Assembly (NCBI RefSeq): GCF_001263795.1
Contig: NZ_LHUR01000042.1
Location: 124,001 to 188,000 of the forward strand
Length of the DNA: 64,000 nt
Source: Clostridium homopropionicum DSM 5847
Lineage (GTDB): Bacteria > Bacillota > Clostridia > Clostridiales > Clostridiaceae
Direction: 5' to 3'
Translations under genes and position numbers: made by a program
In this document: piece after piece, positions 25,489-38,183 of the stretch
Position numbering within the stretch: the stretch's first letter is position 1
How the letters are laid out: every line of letters begins with the position of its first letter
The notes under the pieces: generated by a model
Seen by the model: the letters and a program-made list of their open reading frames with translations, nothing else
Database searches by the model: none
Told to the model about the DNA's origin: nothing

Positions 25489-27024
25489 TTATTCCCATTC
25501 AATGGTTGCTGGCGGTTTTGATGTTATGTCGTAAACAATTCTGTTTACTCCCTTAACTTCATTAACTATCCTTCTAGATACTATGTCTAATACTTCATAA
25601 GGTATTCTTGCCCAATCTGAAGTCATTGCATCAGAAGAAGTAACTGCTCTTAAGGCTATAGTATGGCAATAAGTTCTTTCATCACCCATAACACCTACTG
25701 ATCTTATATTTGGTAGGCAGGCAAAATATTGCCATATCTTTTCCTCAAGACCAGCTTTAGCTATCTCTTCTCTAAATATAGCATCTGCTTCTCTAGTAAT
25801 AAATAGTTTTTCTTCAGTTATTTCTCCAAGTACTCTTATTGCAAGACCTGGTCCTGGGAATGGCTGTCTCCATACTAAATGATGTGGAATTCCTAATTCT
25901 TCACCTACAGCTCTAACTTCATCCTTAAATAGTTCCCTTAAAGGCTCAATTAAAGAAAATTCCATGTCTTCAGGAAGCCCACCTACATTATGGTGGCTCT
26001 TAATTGTAGCTGAAGTATTTGTTCCACTTTCAACTACGTCAGGATATATAGTACCTTGAACTAGAAAATCTATTTGTCCAAGCTTTTTTGCCTCTTCTTC
26101 AAATACTCTGATAAATTCTTCTCCAATTATCTTTCTCTTCTTTTCAGGGTCACTTACTCCATTAAGCTTTCCTAAAAATCTTTCTCCTGCGTTCACTCTT
26201 ATAAGGTTCATATCAAATTGCTTCTTGAAAATAGCTTCAACCTGATCTCCTTCATCCTTTCTAAGAAGACCATGATCAACAAATACGCAAGTAAGTTGTT
26301 TACCAATAGCCTTATGTACTAACACTGCTGCAACTGAGGAATCTACTCCTCCTGATAGAGCACAAAGTACTTTTCTTTCTCCAACTAATTCTTTAATTGC
26401 TTTTATCTTTTCTTCAGCAAAGGATGCCATTGACCAATCTGCTTTTAGATTACATACTTTAAATAAGAAGTTTGAAAGCATTTGTTTTCCAAATAAAGTA
26501 TGCTCTACTTCTGGATGAAATTGCACTCCATATATTCTTCTTTCGCTGTTTTCCATTGCAGCTACTGGACATTGTTCTGTTGTGGCAACAATTTTAAAGC
26601 CTTCTGGAACATTTGATACATAGTCTGTATGGCTCATCCAAGATTGAGCTAACTCTTCTTCAATACCGTCAAACAATAATGATTCTTTTGCAAGCTTAAC
26701 TTCTGTTTTACCATACTCTCTTATATCAGGACTTTCTACATTACCACCAAGAGTAAAGGCAGTTAATTGATGTCCGTAGCATATGCCAAGTACTGGAACT
26801 CCCATTTCGAAAACTTCTTTATTAACTCTAGGAGCTCCCTCACCATAAACACTGTTTGGTCCTCCAGTGAAAATTATTCCCTTTGGATTTTTATTCTTTA
26901 TTTCATCTATAGTTATAGTATATGGAACTATTTCGCAATAAACATTGTGTTCTCTAACCCTTCTTGCAATAAGCTGGTTATATTGCCCTCCAAAGTCTAT
27001 TACCAAAACCAACTCTCTATTCAT
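25489..27024 (-). CDS. guaA: GMP synthase (glutamine-hydrolysing)
   Basis: The 511-residue enzyme converts XMP to GMP with ATP and glutamine. The class I glutamine amidotransferase domain has GICYGHQL (catalytic Cys near 82) and [11 protein letters not shown]. The ATP pyrophosphatase domain has [12 protein letters not shown] at about 223-234, and the C-terminal dimerisation domain ends [12 protein letters not shown]. It lies about 100 bases after guaB on the same strand, with a palindromic repeat between, so both probably share the guanine-riboswitch transcript. Confidence 0.96.
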   Translation of the reverse strand: MNRELVLVIDFGGQYNQLIARRVREHNVYCEIVPYTITIDEIKNKNPKGIIFTGGPNSVYGEGAPRVNKEVFEMGVPVLGICYGHQLTAFTLGGNVESPDIREYGKTEVKLAKESLLFDGIEEELAQSWMSHTDYVSNVPEGFKIVATTEQCPVAAMENSERRIYGVQFHPEVEHTLFGKQMLSNFLFKVCNLKADWSMASFAEEKIKAIKELVGERKVLCALSGGVDSSVAAVLVHKAIGKQLTCVFVDHGLLRKDEGDQVEAIFKKQFDMNLIRVNAGERFLGKLNGVSDPEKKRKIIGEEFIRVFEEEAKKLGQIDFLVQGTIYPDVVESGTNTSATIKSHHNVGGLPEDMEFSLIEPLRELFKDEVRAVGEELGIPHHLVWRQPFPGPGLAIRVLGEITEEKLFITREADAIFREEIAKAGLEEKIWQYFACLPNIRSVGVMGDERTYCHTIALRAVTSSDAMTSDWARIPYEVLDIVSRRIVNEVKGVNRIVYDITSKPPATIEWE

Positions 27025-27058
27025 AAAAACATTATCCTCCCGTTTTTTAATATAATAG

Positions 27059-27122
27059 CTAGTAACCAGTAGTCAGTATCATTTTTGAAAACTGGTTACT
27101 GGTCACTGGCTACTGGTTGCTC
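27059..27122. repeat. Palindromic repeat between guaB and guaA
   Basis: AGTAACCAGTAG and CTACTGGTTGCT form the outer stem, with further ACTGGTTACTGGTCACTGG units inside. It is related to the palindromes at 10551 and 35670 and stands in the guaB-guaA spacer, where it may cause partial termination or protect the RNA. Confidence 0.65.
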
Positions 27123-27125
27123 TTT

Positions 27126-28604
<1,479 letters not shown>

Positions 28605-28653
28605 TTATTTTAACACTCATATAAATTAAATAATCACATTATGTAAAATAAAA

Positions 28654-28697
28654 TGCATCAATTTCATCAAATTTATACATTAAGTGAAATTAATGCA
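28654..28697 (-). terminator. Riboswitch expression-platform terminator of guaB
   Basis: On the minus strand TGCATTAATTTCA and TGAAATTGATGCA pair, followed by TTTTATTTTA. It lies between the aptamer and the guaB start, as expected for an OFF switch. Confidence 0.75.
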
Positions 28698-28723
28698 CCT
28701 CTTTAAAAACAGTATGCAGTAAC

Positions 28724-28790
28724 CACTCATAGTCGGAATTTTAAGGTTTCCGGTAGATACTCCTCGCCATATTCAAGGTATATATAAGTG
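28724..28790 (-). promoter_or_regulatory. Guanine riboswitch aptamer of guaB
   Basis: The minus strand shows the purine-riboswitch core: the P1 arm CACTTATA, J1/2 and P2 with GAATATGGC, then GTATCTACCGG, P3, and CCGACTATGAGTG closing P1. The base that pairs with the ligand is C (GACTATG), which specifies guanine; adenine switches have T. Its promoter is TTGACA (28853-28848), a 17-base spacer and TAAAAT (28830-28825). With the terminator at 28654-28697 it should stop guaB transcription when guanine is high. The 429-base gap before the EAL gene is explained by this leader. Confidence 0.92.
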
Positions 28791-29009
28791 AAAATATAAA
28801 TTATATTAAAATATGTTATGTAATATTTTATTTTAGTTTTTGAAATTTGTCAATTTGTTTCTACTAAGTTTTGATAATAAACTTGCATTACTTTAAAGTG
28901 GATTTAACCAAAATTTAACCATATTTTTCTTTTTATTCACCTTTATAATGTTATATTATAAATAGTAAAACATTACCTTACTAATACAGATTAAGAGGTG
29001 TTTTAATAT

Positions 29010-30761
29010 ATGGAAATGCTAGCTGAGCTTAATAATATTTTAAAAAACGGTAATATTACTTCAGTGTTTCAACCGATAGTATCCCTAAAAGATGCTTCAG
29101 TGCTTGGATATGAAGCTTTAAGTAGAGGTCCTAAAGGTTCATCTCTTGAGTTTCCAGATAAACTGTTTAAGCTTGCTGCAATACATAATAAGTCTTGGGA
29201 ACTAGAATCCTTGTGTAGAGTTAAAGCCTTAGAAAATGCTAAAAGCATACATAAAGACAAATTATTATTTATTAATGTAGATCCCCTTATATTTAAGGAT
29301 GAAAAATTTAAAAAGGGCTTTACAAAGGAATTTCTTTTAAAGCACAATATTTCTCCTGAATCAATAATCTTTGAAATTACAGAAAAAACAGCTATTGAAG
29401 ATTATAAGAGCTTTAGCATGGCTCTAAACAATTATACTGAGCAAGGGTATCAAATTGCTATTGATGATACAGGTTCAGGTTATTCTGGGCTGAAGACTTT
29501 GTACGAAACAAAACCTCACTATATTAAAATTGATATGGATTTAATAAGAGATATAGATAAGGATTACTTTAAACAGGCCCTAATTAAATCTTTAGTTATG
29601 TTTGCTAAATCCACTAATATGAAAGTTATTGCAGAAGGTATTGAAACAGAAGAGGAGTTATCAACTTTAATTAATTTGAATGTTCATGCAGGACAAGGAT
29701 ACTATATTAATAAGCCTTCAACTTCTTTTTCTTCTGCATCTGAAAATGCTATAAGCACAATACTAAAATATAATAAATTAAAAAATGATAAATATTCTTA
29801 CTTTAATCACTGCATTGGTCAAATATGCAGCTTTGAACCCTCCTTCGCCCCTGAGGAAACTTGCCAAAAAATAAAAGATTTTGTAAATAAATCTCCTACA
29901 AAGGGTGCATGTATAGTTAAAAATAATAAACCTGTAGGATCAGTAATGAAATATTCACTTGATTCAGTAATGGCTTCACAGTATGGTTTTTCAGTATTTT
30001 CTAAACGACCCATTTCTCTTATAATGGATCATTCCCCTCTAGTTGTGGATTATCATACTCCTGTAAGCGAAGTTTCTAAAATTGCAATGGAAAGGGAGCA
30101 CAATAAGGTTTATGACTGTGTTATAGTTGTAAAAGAATCTGAGTATTACGGCCTTGTGACTATAAAAAAACTATTAGAATTTACTACTGAAATGGAAAGA
30201 AATTATGCTAAAGAATTAAATCCACTTACTGGTCTCCCAGGTAATACAATTATAGAGAAAGTACTCAATGATGTAAGAAAGGTAAACAACCATAGCTGCA
30301 TATTATACTTTGATTTGGATAACTTTAAAGCATACAATGATGTATACGGATTTGAAAAAGGCGATAAGCTGTTAAAATTTACTTCTAAACTATTGCAAAA
30401 TAATTTAAAAAAGAAGTTTCCTTTCAATAGCTTTCTTGGTCATATTGGCGGTGATGACTATATAGGTATAGTAGAAAACTCCCTAGATAAATGCGAGGAA
30501 CTATGTTCATATATAATAAATGAATTTGACAAAAATGTAGTTAAATTTTTTAATAGAAATGATGTTTTAAATGGCTTTATAGAGTCTACTGATAGACAAG
30601 GCAATAGGACTACCTTCAATTTAACCTCTCTTTCTATAGCAGGATTATATGGAAACTTTAATAACTTTTCAAGTAGCGAAGAAATTTCAAAATTAGCGGC
30701 TAAAATAAAAAAAGAGGCAAAGGCAATAACGGGAAGTAGCAAAGTAATAAAAAAAATATAG
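29010..30761 (+). CDS. Cyclic-di-GMP protein: EAL, CBS pair and GGDEF-like domain
   Basis: The protein has 583 residues. The EAL phosphodiesterase domain (about 8-250) keeps the residues needed for activity: EAL, FINVDPL, FEITEKTAI, AIDDTGSGYSGL, YIKIDMD, AEGIETEEE and GQGYYINKP. A CBS pair covers about 275-400 (PVGSVMKYSL, IMDHSPLVVDYHTPVSEVS). The C-terminal GGDEF-like domain starts LTGLPGN and carries GGDDY in place of GGDEF, so synthase activity is uncertain. This domain order matches YkuI-like or YtrP-like signalling proteins. It most likely breaks down c-di-GMP, with the GGDEF-like part sensing GTP. The start is ATG 29010 after AAGAGGTG. Confidence 0.85.
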   Translation: MEMLAELNNILKNGNITSVFQPIVSLKDASVLGYEALSRGPKGSSLEFPDKLFKLAAIHNKSWELESLCRVKALENAKSIHKDKLLFINVDPLIFKDEKFKKGFTKEFLLKHNISPESIIFEITEKTAIEDYKSFSMALNNYTEQGYQIAIDDTGSGYSGLKTLYETKPHYIKIDMDLIRDIDKDYFKQALIKSLVMFAKSTNMKVIAEGIETEEELSTLINLNVHAGQGYYINKPSTSFSSASENAISTILKYNKLKNDKYSYFNHCIGQICSFEPSFAPEETCQKIKDFVNKSPTKGACIVKNNKPVGSVMKYSLDSVMASQYGFSVFSKRPISLIMDHSPLVVDYHTPVSEVSKIAMEREHNKVYDCVIVVKESEYYGLVTIKKLLEFTTEMERNYAKELNPLTGLPGNTIIEKVLNDVRKVNNHSCILYFDLDNFKAYNDVYGFEKGDKLLKFTSKLLQNNLKKKFPFNSFLGHIGGDDYIGIVENSLDKCEELCSYIINEFDKNVVKFFNRNDVLNGFIESTDRQGNRTTFNLTSLSIAGLYGNFNNFSSSEEISKLAAKIKKEAKAITGSSKVIKKI

Positions 30762-30762
30762 A

Positions 30763-30803
30763 TAAACAACAAAGAGACCAAGCTGGTCTCTTTGTTGTTT
30801 ATC
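30763..30803. terminator. Bidirectional terminator between the EAL gene and groEL
   Basis: AAACAACAAAGAGACC and GGTCTCTTTGTTGTTT form a near-perfect 16-bp stem. Confidence 0.85.
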
Positions 30804-30809
30804 TATATT

Positions 30810-32450
<1,641 letters not shown>

Positions 32451-32479
32451 CTATTTTTTCTAATTCAAATTGCTATTCT

Positions 32480-32794
<315 letters not shown>

Positions 32795-32821
32795 TTATTA
32801 ATTAAATTATTTTTTATTCTG

Positions 32822-32848
32822 TTAGCACTCATTAACTTTGAGTGCTAA
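32822..32848 (-). promoter_or_regulatory. CIRCE element (HrcA operator) of groESL
   Basis: TTAGCACTC-N9-GAGTGCTAA is a perfect match to the CIRCE consensus. It follows the promoter TTGATT (32881-32876) / TATAAT (32858-32853), so HrcA would cover the transcription start. The rest of the gap to 33082 holds a hairpin (AATAAAGCTG...CAGCTTTATT, 33013-33060) that ends the hydrogenase transcript. Confidence 0.97.
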
Positions 32849-33082
32849 TACAATTATAATAATAATTTATAGTAAAATCAATATCAAATACCATCATTTA
32901 ACTTAAATCATCATTTAATACAATTAGTGTACATTGTAAGTAAATATCATTTAATTTCACATTCTTTCTTTTATTTACTTTATATTTTAATCATATTTAT
33001 TTTAAACTATACCAATAAATAAAGCTGCTAAAATAAACTTATTTTAAACAGCTTTATTTATATCTATATAAATAATTTATTC

Positions 33083-34570
33083 TTATTTATTTAATTCTAC
33101 ACCTTCAAATTCCTTAATTCTTTCATTTGATATTACTTGCTGTATTTTGGATTCCTTGCTAAATTTGTTCAACAGTATCTTAGTTTTCTTTTGGTCACAT
33201 ACCGCTGCAGCTCCTCCAATACAGCCTCCTTCACACATCATTCCCTCAAAAAAGTTTCCAGGGAGTCTTCCATTTTTAGCTAATAGCATAAACTTTCTTA
33301 AGTTACTATGCCCACTAATTTTTACTGGATTAAATCGAATATTAATATCTTTACTTTTAATATAGCTTTCAACTGCAGCACTAACACCGCCACCTTCAGC
33401 AAAGCCTCTTCCTAGAGCTGAAGCATCATTGATTTCATTATCTTCAAGTTGTTCTACCTGAATATTGTATGCTCCAAATATAGCTTCAATCTCTTCAAAG
33501 GTTAAAACATAATCTACTGCATCCTTTAAATTATCTCTTCTAATTTCACTCTTTTTAGCTGTACATGGGCCAATAAATACAACCGTTGCATCTTTTTCCT
33601 TCTTTTTAATTAGTCTTCCTGCAGCTATCATAGGTGATACTGTATTTGATATTCTGTCTACTTGATCTGGAAACTTCTTTTCAATGTAAGAAACAAACCC
33701 AGGACAACAGGAAGTGGTCATAAATTTATCTCCCTTTTCCATTCTTTCAACAAATTCCATAGCTTCATGTGCAGTTACTGCATCTGCACCACAAGCAGCT
33801 TCAATTACTTCAGTAAATCCTAACTCCTTTAACCCCCCTACAATTTGTCCAACGGTTACTTCCCGTCCAAATTGCCCTACTATAGCTGGAGCAATTACTG
33901 CATAAACTTTTTCTTTATTTTCTAGCTTATTAATTACTGGAACCATGTAGCTCCTATCAGAAATAGCCCCAAAAGGACAAGCCGTCATACATGCACCGCA
34001 ATCAATACATTCATCCTTATTAATAATTGCCCTTCTATCATTCGGATCTATAGCAAGTCCATTAGTTGGACATGCTACTTTACAAGGTCTCATAACTTCT
34101 GAAACAGCATTATATGGACATGCGCTTTTACACATACCACATTCTTTACAAACATCTTGATTTATATAAGCTCTTCCATTGACTTTATAGATTGCATTAA
34201 AATTACATGCTTCCATACAGCTATGTTGCAGACATCCTCTACAAGCTTCTGTAATAGTGTACTTGTTTATTGGGCACCTATCGCAAGCAGCTTCAATTAT
34301 ATACATTATTTGGTCTTGATCCTTCGCCTTTACTAATGGACTTGGCTTATCTCCATTCGGGATATATCCTGCAGCTAGTTTTGCTCTTTCCTTAATAATA
34401 GCTCTTTCATGGTAAACACAGCATCTATACTTAGGCTTTTCACCTTTTATTATACTATATGGTATATTCTCAATCTCTTCTTGTGTTAATTTATCTTCCT
34501 TTGCTAGTATTGCAACTTCTTTTAATACTTCATATTTTAATTTCTTTAATTCTGTTTCAAAAGCAGCCAT
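33083..34570 (-). CDS. [FeFe]-hydrogenase, group-B-like, with ferredoxin domains
   Basis: The 495-residue protein has an N-terminal cysteine-rich region (CDRCPINKYTITEACRGCLQ), then 4Fe-4S motifs CKECGMCKSACP and CIDCGACMTACP (about 140-205). The H-cluster domain follows: TTSCCPGF (first motif, Phe where group A enzymes have Trp), IGPCTAKKSE (second) and MMCEGGCIGGAA (third). All four H-cluster cysteines are present. The changed motifs fit the group B hydrogenases, whose physiological role is poorly known. There is no partner subunit and no maturation gene nearby. The start is ATG 34570 after GGAGGA. Confidence 0.8.
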   Translation of the reverse strand: MAAFETELKKLKYEVLKEVAILAKEDKLTQEEIENIPYSIIKGEKPKYRCCVYHERAIIKERAKLAAGYIPNGDKPSPLVKAKDQDQIMYIIEAACDRCPINKYTITEACRGCLQHSCMEACNFNAIYKVNGRAYINQDVCKECGMCKSACPYNAVSEVMRPCKVACPTNGLAIDPNDRRAIINKDECIDCGACMTACPFGAISDRSYMVPVINKLENKEKVYAVIAPAIVGQFGREVTVGQIVGGLKELGFTEVIEAACGADAVTAHEAMEFVERMEKGDKFMTTSCCPGFVSYIEKKFPDQVDRISNTVSPMIAAGRLIKKKEKDATVVFIGPCTAKKSEIRRDNLKDAVDYVLTFEEIEAIFGAYNIQVEQLEDNEINDASALGRGFAEGGGVSAAVESYIKSKDINIRFNPVKISGHSNLRKFMLLAKNGRLPGNFFEGMMCEGGCIGGAAAVCDQKKTKILLNKFSKESKIQQVISNERIKEFEGVELNK

Positions 34571-34759
34571 TGTGCTTTCCTCCTCCTATAACACATATTT
34601 ATGTGTAATGAAATTATTCACATTAATTATAACAGAGTGTATGTAAAAATAGAAGATTTTTTTATAACAGCACCTAATTTTTTTGAAACAGATTGAGAGC
34701 ATTTTTTAGAATGCTCTCATTTTATCATAAAAAATAGTAATCTATCTTAGTTTTCATAT

Positions 34760-35638
34760 TTATATTTTTATATTGTTTTCCCTTGCATAATAGAATAAGT
34801 ACTGTTGTGCGAAACCTGATAGCTCACCAAATTTGTTTATGGCAAAATCTCTTATTTTATTTAAGGATACATCAGGTGCTAAATAGAAATATTGCATAGC
34901 TCTTTTTACCCATACATCTACCGGAAATGCCGAATATTTTTCCATAGAAAAAAGCATAATACAATCCGCAACCTTTGGTCCTACACCATTTAGCTTTTGT
35001 AGGTTCACATAGCATTGATTATCATTACTGGATTTTAGTTTTTCAATAAACGTAGGATCTTTAGATAGTATATCAATGGTACTTTTTATATACTTTCCTC
35101 TAAATCCTGTTCTACATTTTTCAAGTTCTTCTATAGTACAGTTTAATAGTTTATCTATGGTTGGAAATGCATAAAATATTCTTCCCTTATATTCAATAGG
35201 CTTTCCCCAGGTTTCAGATATATTACTTATTACTTTTTTTATCATAGGTATTCTATTGTTAGCAGAAATTATAAAAGATATTATTATTTCAAATGGATCT
35301 TGCTTAAGCAATCTTATTCCTTCTCCAAATTTTATTGATTCTTTAAGTATAGGGTCTTTGCTTAATATTTCTTTTATTGTTGAATAATCTCTATAAAGAT
35401 CGAAGTATTCTCCCCATATATTTTTAAAGTCCTCTTCAGTAGCATTATATATAATTACGTCATTACCTGTTTTTTCAATTTCGATTACCTTTTCGAATGC
35501 AACTCCAATATAGTTCCCATTATCTTGTTTTTCCCATCTAAAACACTGTCCACAATCAAATATATGACTAAGCTCAAAATTTCTAACATCTTTTAATATT
35601 ATCCCATCTTCTATACTTTCTAGATAATTAAAATCCAT
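34760..35638 (-). CDS. 8-oxoguanine DNA glycosylase / AP lyase (Ogg-type)
   Basis: The 292-residue protein has the OGG N-terminal domain (FDCGQCFRWEKQDNGNYIG) and a helix-hairpin-helix GPD domain. LNGVGPKVADCIMLFS carries the catalytic Lys and FPVDVWVKRAM the conserved Asp. It would excise 8-oxoguanine paired with C and nick the strand. It lies between the hydrogenase and the transhydrogenase genes, with no obvious operon partner. The start is ATG 35638 after GGAG. Confidence 0.88.
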   Translation of the reverse strand: MDFNYLESIEDGIILKDVRNFELSHIFDCGQCFRWEKQDNGNYIGVAFEKVIEIEKTGNDVIIYNATEEDFKNIWGEYFDLYRDYSTIKEILSKDPILKESIKFGEGIRLLKQDPFEIIISFIISANNRIPMIKKVISNISETWGKPIEYKGRIFYAFPTIDKLLNCTIEELEKCRTGFRGKYIKSTIDILSKDPTFIEKLKSSNDNQCYVNLQKLNGVGPKVADCIMLFSMEKYSAFPVDVWVKRAMQYFYLAPDVSLNKIRDFAINKFGELSGFAQQYLFYYARENNIKI

Positions 35639-35669
35639 TTTACTCTCCTTTTATTTTACAAAATAAAAA

Positions 35670-35749
35670 TTTAGGTACTAGTTGCTAGGTACTAGGTTCT
35701 AGTGAAAGATATTTTCCTAGTACCTAGCAACCCAGTACCTAGTACCTAA
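35670..35749. repeat. Long palindrome of GTACTAGG/CCTAGTAC units
   Basis: TAGGTACTAGTTGCTAGGTA and following bases pair with CCTAGTACCTAGCAACCCAG and following bases to make a hairpin of over 30 bp with small bulges. It sits between the GltA/NfnB-like gene and the ogg-type gene. Its units resemble those at 10551 and 27059 in form, not in exact sequence. Confidence 0.65.
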
Positions 35750-35774
35750 AGAAAGTTGCCTAGCAGCTTTCTTA

Positions 35775-37166
35775 TTATTTTTCTTTATTTGATAAGAATT
35801 CATCAATTGCTTTTGCAGCTTTTTTACCTGCTTCCATAGCAAGAATTACTGTTGCAGCCCCAGTTACAGCGTCTCCACCTGCAAATACGGCTCCCTTAGA
35901 AGTTTTACCTGTTTCTTCTTCTGTTATAATACATCCATGTTTATTAACATTTAATCCTTTTGTGGTACTTGATATTAATGGGTTAGGTGAAGTACCTAAT
36001 GACATTATTACAGTATCTACATCTATTATAAACTCTGAATCCTTTATCACTCTAGGACTTCTTCTTCCTGAAGCATCTGGCTCTCCTAGTTCCATTCTTA
36101 CGCATTTCATTCCTTTAACCCATCCATTTTCATCTACTAATATTTCTACTGGATTAGTTAACAAATCAAATATAATTCCTTCTTCCTTAGCGTGGTGTAC
36201 TTCTTCAACCCTTGCTGGAAGTTCTTCTTCTGATCTTCTATATACTATATGAGTTTCTGCTCCAAGTCTTAAAGCCGTTCTAGCAGCATCCATAGCAACA
36301 TTACCTCCACCTACTACTGCTACCTTACTTCCAACCTTAACTGGAGTTGCATACTCTATTTTGTGAGCTTTCATTAAGTTTACTCTTGTTAAAAACTCAT
36401 TTGCTGAAGATACTCCGTTAGCATTTTCTCCTGGAATACCCATGAATTTAGGAAGTCCAGCACCTGAACCAATGAATACTGCTTCAAAGCCTTCTTCCTC
36501 CATCAATTTATCAATATTTGCAGTTCTTCCTACAATAACATTTGTTTCAATTTTAACTCCCAATTTTTTAATATTTTCAATTTCTGTTTTAACTACTGTA
36601 TCTTTTGGAAGTCTAAATTCTGGTATACCATAAACTAAAACTCCACCTGGTTCATGTAGTGCTTCAAATATTGTAACATCGTAACCCTTTTTAGCTAAAT
36701 CTCCTGCACAAGTAAGTCCAGATGGACCACTTCCTATTACAGCAACTTTTTTATTCTTCTTAGGTTCTGTGTCGGAAAGATTAATATTGTTTTCTCTTGA
36801 CCAATCCCCTACAAACCTTTCTAATTTTCCAATAGAAACAGGTTCGCCTTTTATGCCTAATATACATTTACCTTCACATTGGGTTTCTTGAGGACATACT
36901 CTTCCGCAAACAGCTGGTAAAGAACTATATTTTGCAATAGTTTTTGCAGCCTCTTCAAATTCTTCTTCTTTAATGTGTTTAATAAATTCTGGTATATTTA
37001 TTGAAACCGGACACCCTTTAACACAAAGAGGATTTTTGCAGTTAAGACATCTCTTTGATTCTTCCACAGCGTCCTCTACTGTATAACCTAAGCAAACTTC
37101 ATCAAAATTTGTACTTCTTACTTTTGGATCTTGTTCTCTTACTGGCACTCTCTTCATCTTATCCAT
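35775..37166 (-). CDS. nfnB: NfnB / glutamate synthase small-subunit-like flavoprotein
   Basis: The 463-residue protein has N-terminal iron-sulfur motifs (CLNCKNPLCVKGCPVSINIP and CGRVCPQETQCEGKC). An FAD site (VAVIGSGPSGLTCAGDLAKKG) and an NADPH site (VAVVGGGNVAMDAARTALRLG) follow. Alone it would be called GltA-like, but no large glutamate synthase subunit is here. Instead the preceding gene, overlapping by one base (TAATG), is an NfnA-type subunit. Together they fit the NADH-dependent reduced ferredoxin:NADP transhydrogenase, which balances NADH, NADPH and ferredoxin by electron bifurcation in butyrate-forming clostridia. Confidence 0.82.
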   Translation of the reverse strand: MDKMKRVPVREQDPKVRSTNFDEVCLGYTVEDAVEESKRCLNCKNPLCVKGCPVSINIPEFIKHIKEEEFEEAAKTIAKYSSLPAVCGRVCPQETQCEGKCILGIKGEPVSIGKLERFVGDWSRENNINLSDTEPKKNKKVAVIGSGPSGLTCAGDLAKKGYDVTIFEALHEPGGVLVYGIPEFRLPKDTVVKTEIENIKKLGVKIETNVIVGRTANIDKLMEEEGFEAVFIGSGAGLPKFMGIPGENANGVSSANEFLTRVNLMKAHKIEYATPVKVGSKVAVVGGGNVAMDAARTALRLGAETHIVYRRSEEELPARVEEVHHAKEEGIIFDLLTNPVEILVDENGWVKGMKCVRMELGEPDASGRRSPRVIKDSEFIIDVDTVIMSLGTSPNPLISSTTKGLNVNKHGCIITEEETGKTSKGAVFAGGDAVTGAATVILAMEAGKKAAKAIDEFLSNKEK

Positions 37167-38074
37167 TATTTATTACCTCCACAGCATCCACAGCCTCCAC
37201 CATTTTTATGATGATGTGGTTCTAAATTACTTTCTTCTTGTCTAATCAGTTCTCTTCCTTCTTCACTTTTAAACATTGATTGTCTTCTTATAGCCTCATC
37301 AAACTTTACTAAATGGCCATCAAATTCAGGACCGTCTACACATGCAAATTTAGTCTCTTCACCAATTGTTACTCTACATGCCCCACACATTCCAGTTCCA
37401 TCTACCATAAGCGGATTCATGCTTACTATTGTTTTAATTCCATAAGGCTTAGTAGTTAATGCAACAAACTTCATCATAATAATAGGTCCAATTGCTACAA
37501 CAACATCATATTTCTTTCCTTCTTTTTCTACTAGTTCTTTAAATTTTTCTGTTACTAATCCTTTAAATCCATAAGAGCCATCATCTGTAGTTACATAAAC
37601 ATTATCTGCAACAGCTCTCATTTTATCTTCAAGTATTAATAGCTCTCTAGTTCTAGTTCCCATTATTACATCTGCTTCAATTCCATTTTCATGTAACCAT
37701 TTTACTTGTGGATATACAGGGGCAGCACCTACTCCACCTGAGATAAACAATATTTTTTTGTTCTTAAGTTCTTCAAGATTTTCATGTACAAACTCAGATG
37801 GTCTACCTAGTGGTCCAACAAAATCTTGGAAAGCTTCTCCTTCTTCATAATTTGCCATTTCATGAGTTGAACGTCCAACTGTTTGAAAAACTATTGTAAC
37901 TGTTCCTTTCTCCTGATCATAGTCGCAAATTGTAAGAGGGACTCTTTCGCCCCTTTCATCTGATTTAACTATTACAAATTGGCCTGGTTGTGCCGATTTT
38001 GCTACCCTTGGTGCCTCTATGTCCATTAAATAAATATTGGGCACAAGCAGCTCTTTTTTTACAATTTTAAACAT
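37166..38074 (-). CDS. nfnA: NfnA-type FAD/2Fe-2S subunit of transhydrogenase
   Basis: The 302-residue protein belongs to the sulfide/dihydroorotate dehydrogenase electron-transfer family. It has an FAD domain (RVPLTICDYDQEKGTVTIVFQ), an NAD domain (ILFISGGVGAAPVYPQVKWL) and a 2Fe-2S motif (DGTGMCGACRVT with a later FACVDGPEFDGH). The C-terminus is His/Gly/Cys-rich (HHHKNGGGCGCCGGNK). It is translationally coupled to nfnB. The alternative name is ferredoxin:NADP reductase alpha subunit (SudB-like). Confidence 0.82.
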   Translation of the reverse strand: MFKIVKKELLVPNIYLMDIEAPRVAKSAQPGQFVIVKSDERGERVPLTICDYDQEKGTVTIVFQTVGRSTHEMANYEEGEAFQDFVGPLGRPSEFVHENLEELKNKKILFISGGVGAAPVYPQVKWLHENGIEADVIMGTRTRELLILEDKMRAVADNVYVTTDDGSYGFKGLVTEKFKELVEKEGKKYDVVVAIGPIIMMKFVALTTKPYGIKTIVSMNPLMVDGTGMCGACRVTIGEETKFACVDGPEFDGHLVKFDEAIRRQSMFKSEEGRELIRQEESNLEPHHHKNGGGCGCCGGNK

Positions 38075-38137
38075 AATTCCACCCCATATCCTTTTTTTAT
38101 TTTAAGCGTATCTAAACTTCTTCTTTTATTATAAGTA

Positions 38138-38166
38138 ATAAAAAGCTCTCAGTAAAGAGAGCCTTT
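38138..38166 (-). terminator. Terminator of the alcohol dehydrogenase gene
   Basis: On the minus strand AGGCTCTC and GAGAGCTTTTTATT form a short stem with a T-run after the stop at 38184. Confidence 0.75.
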
Positions 38167-38183
38167 AATAATCTTATGAATAA

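Noticed and set aside
28861-29009. Possible c-di-GMP riboswitch before the EAL gene
   Set aside because: I looked for the conserved c-di-GMP aptamer core in the leader and found none; only an ordinary ribosome site is visible.
35670-35749. CRISPR-like look of the repeated GTACTAGG units
   Set aside because: The units are not separated by unique spacers of constant length; they form one palindrome. No cas genes are present.
35775-37166. Glutamate synthase small subunit as the primary name
   Set aside because: No glutamate synthase large subunit is in the window, and the coupled upstream gene is of the NfnA type. The GltA-like name remains an alternative.
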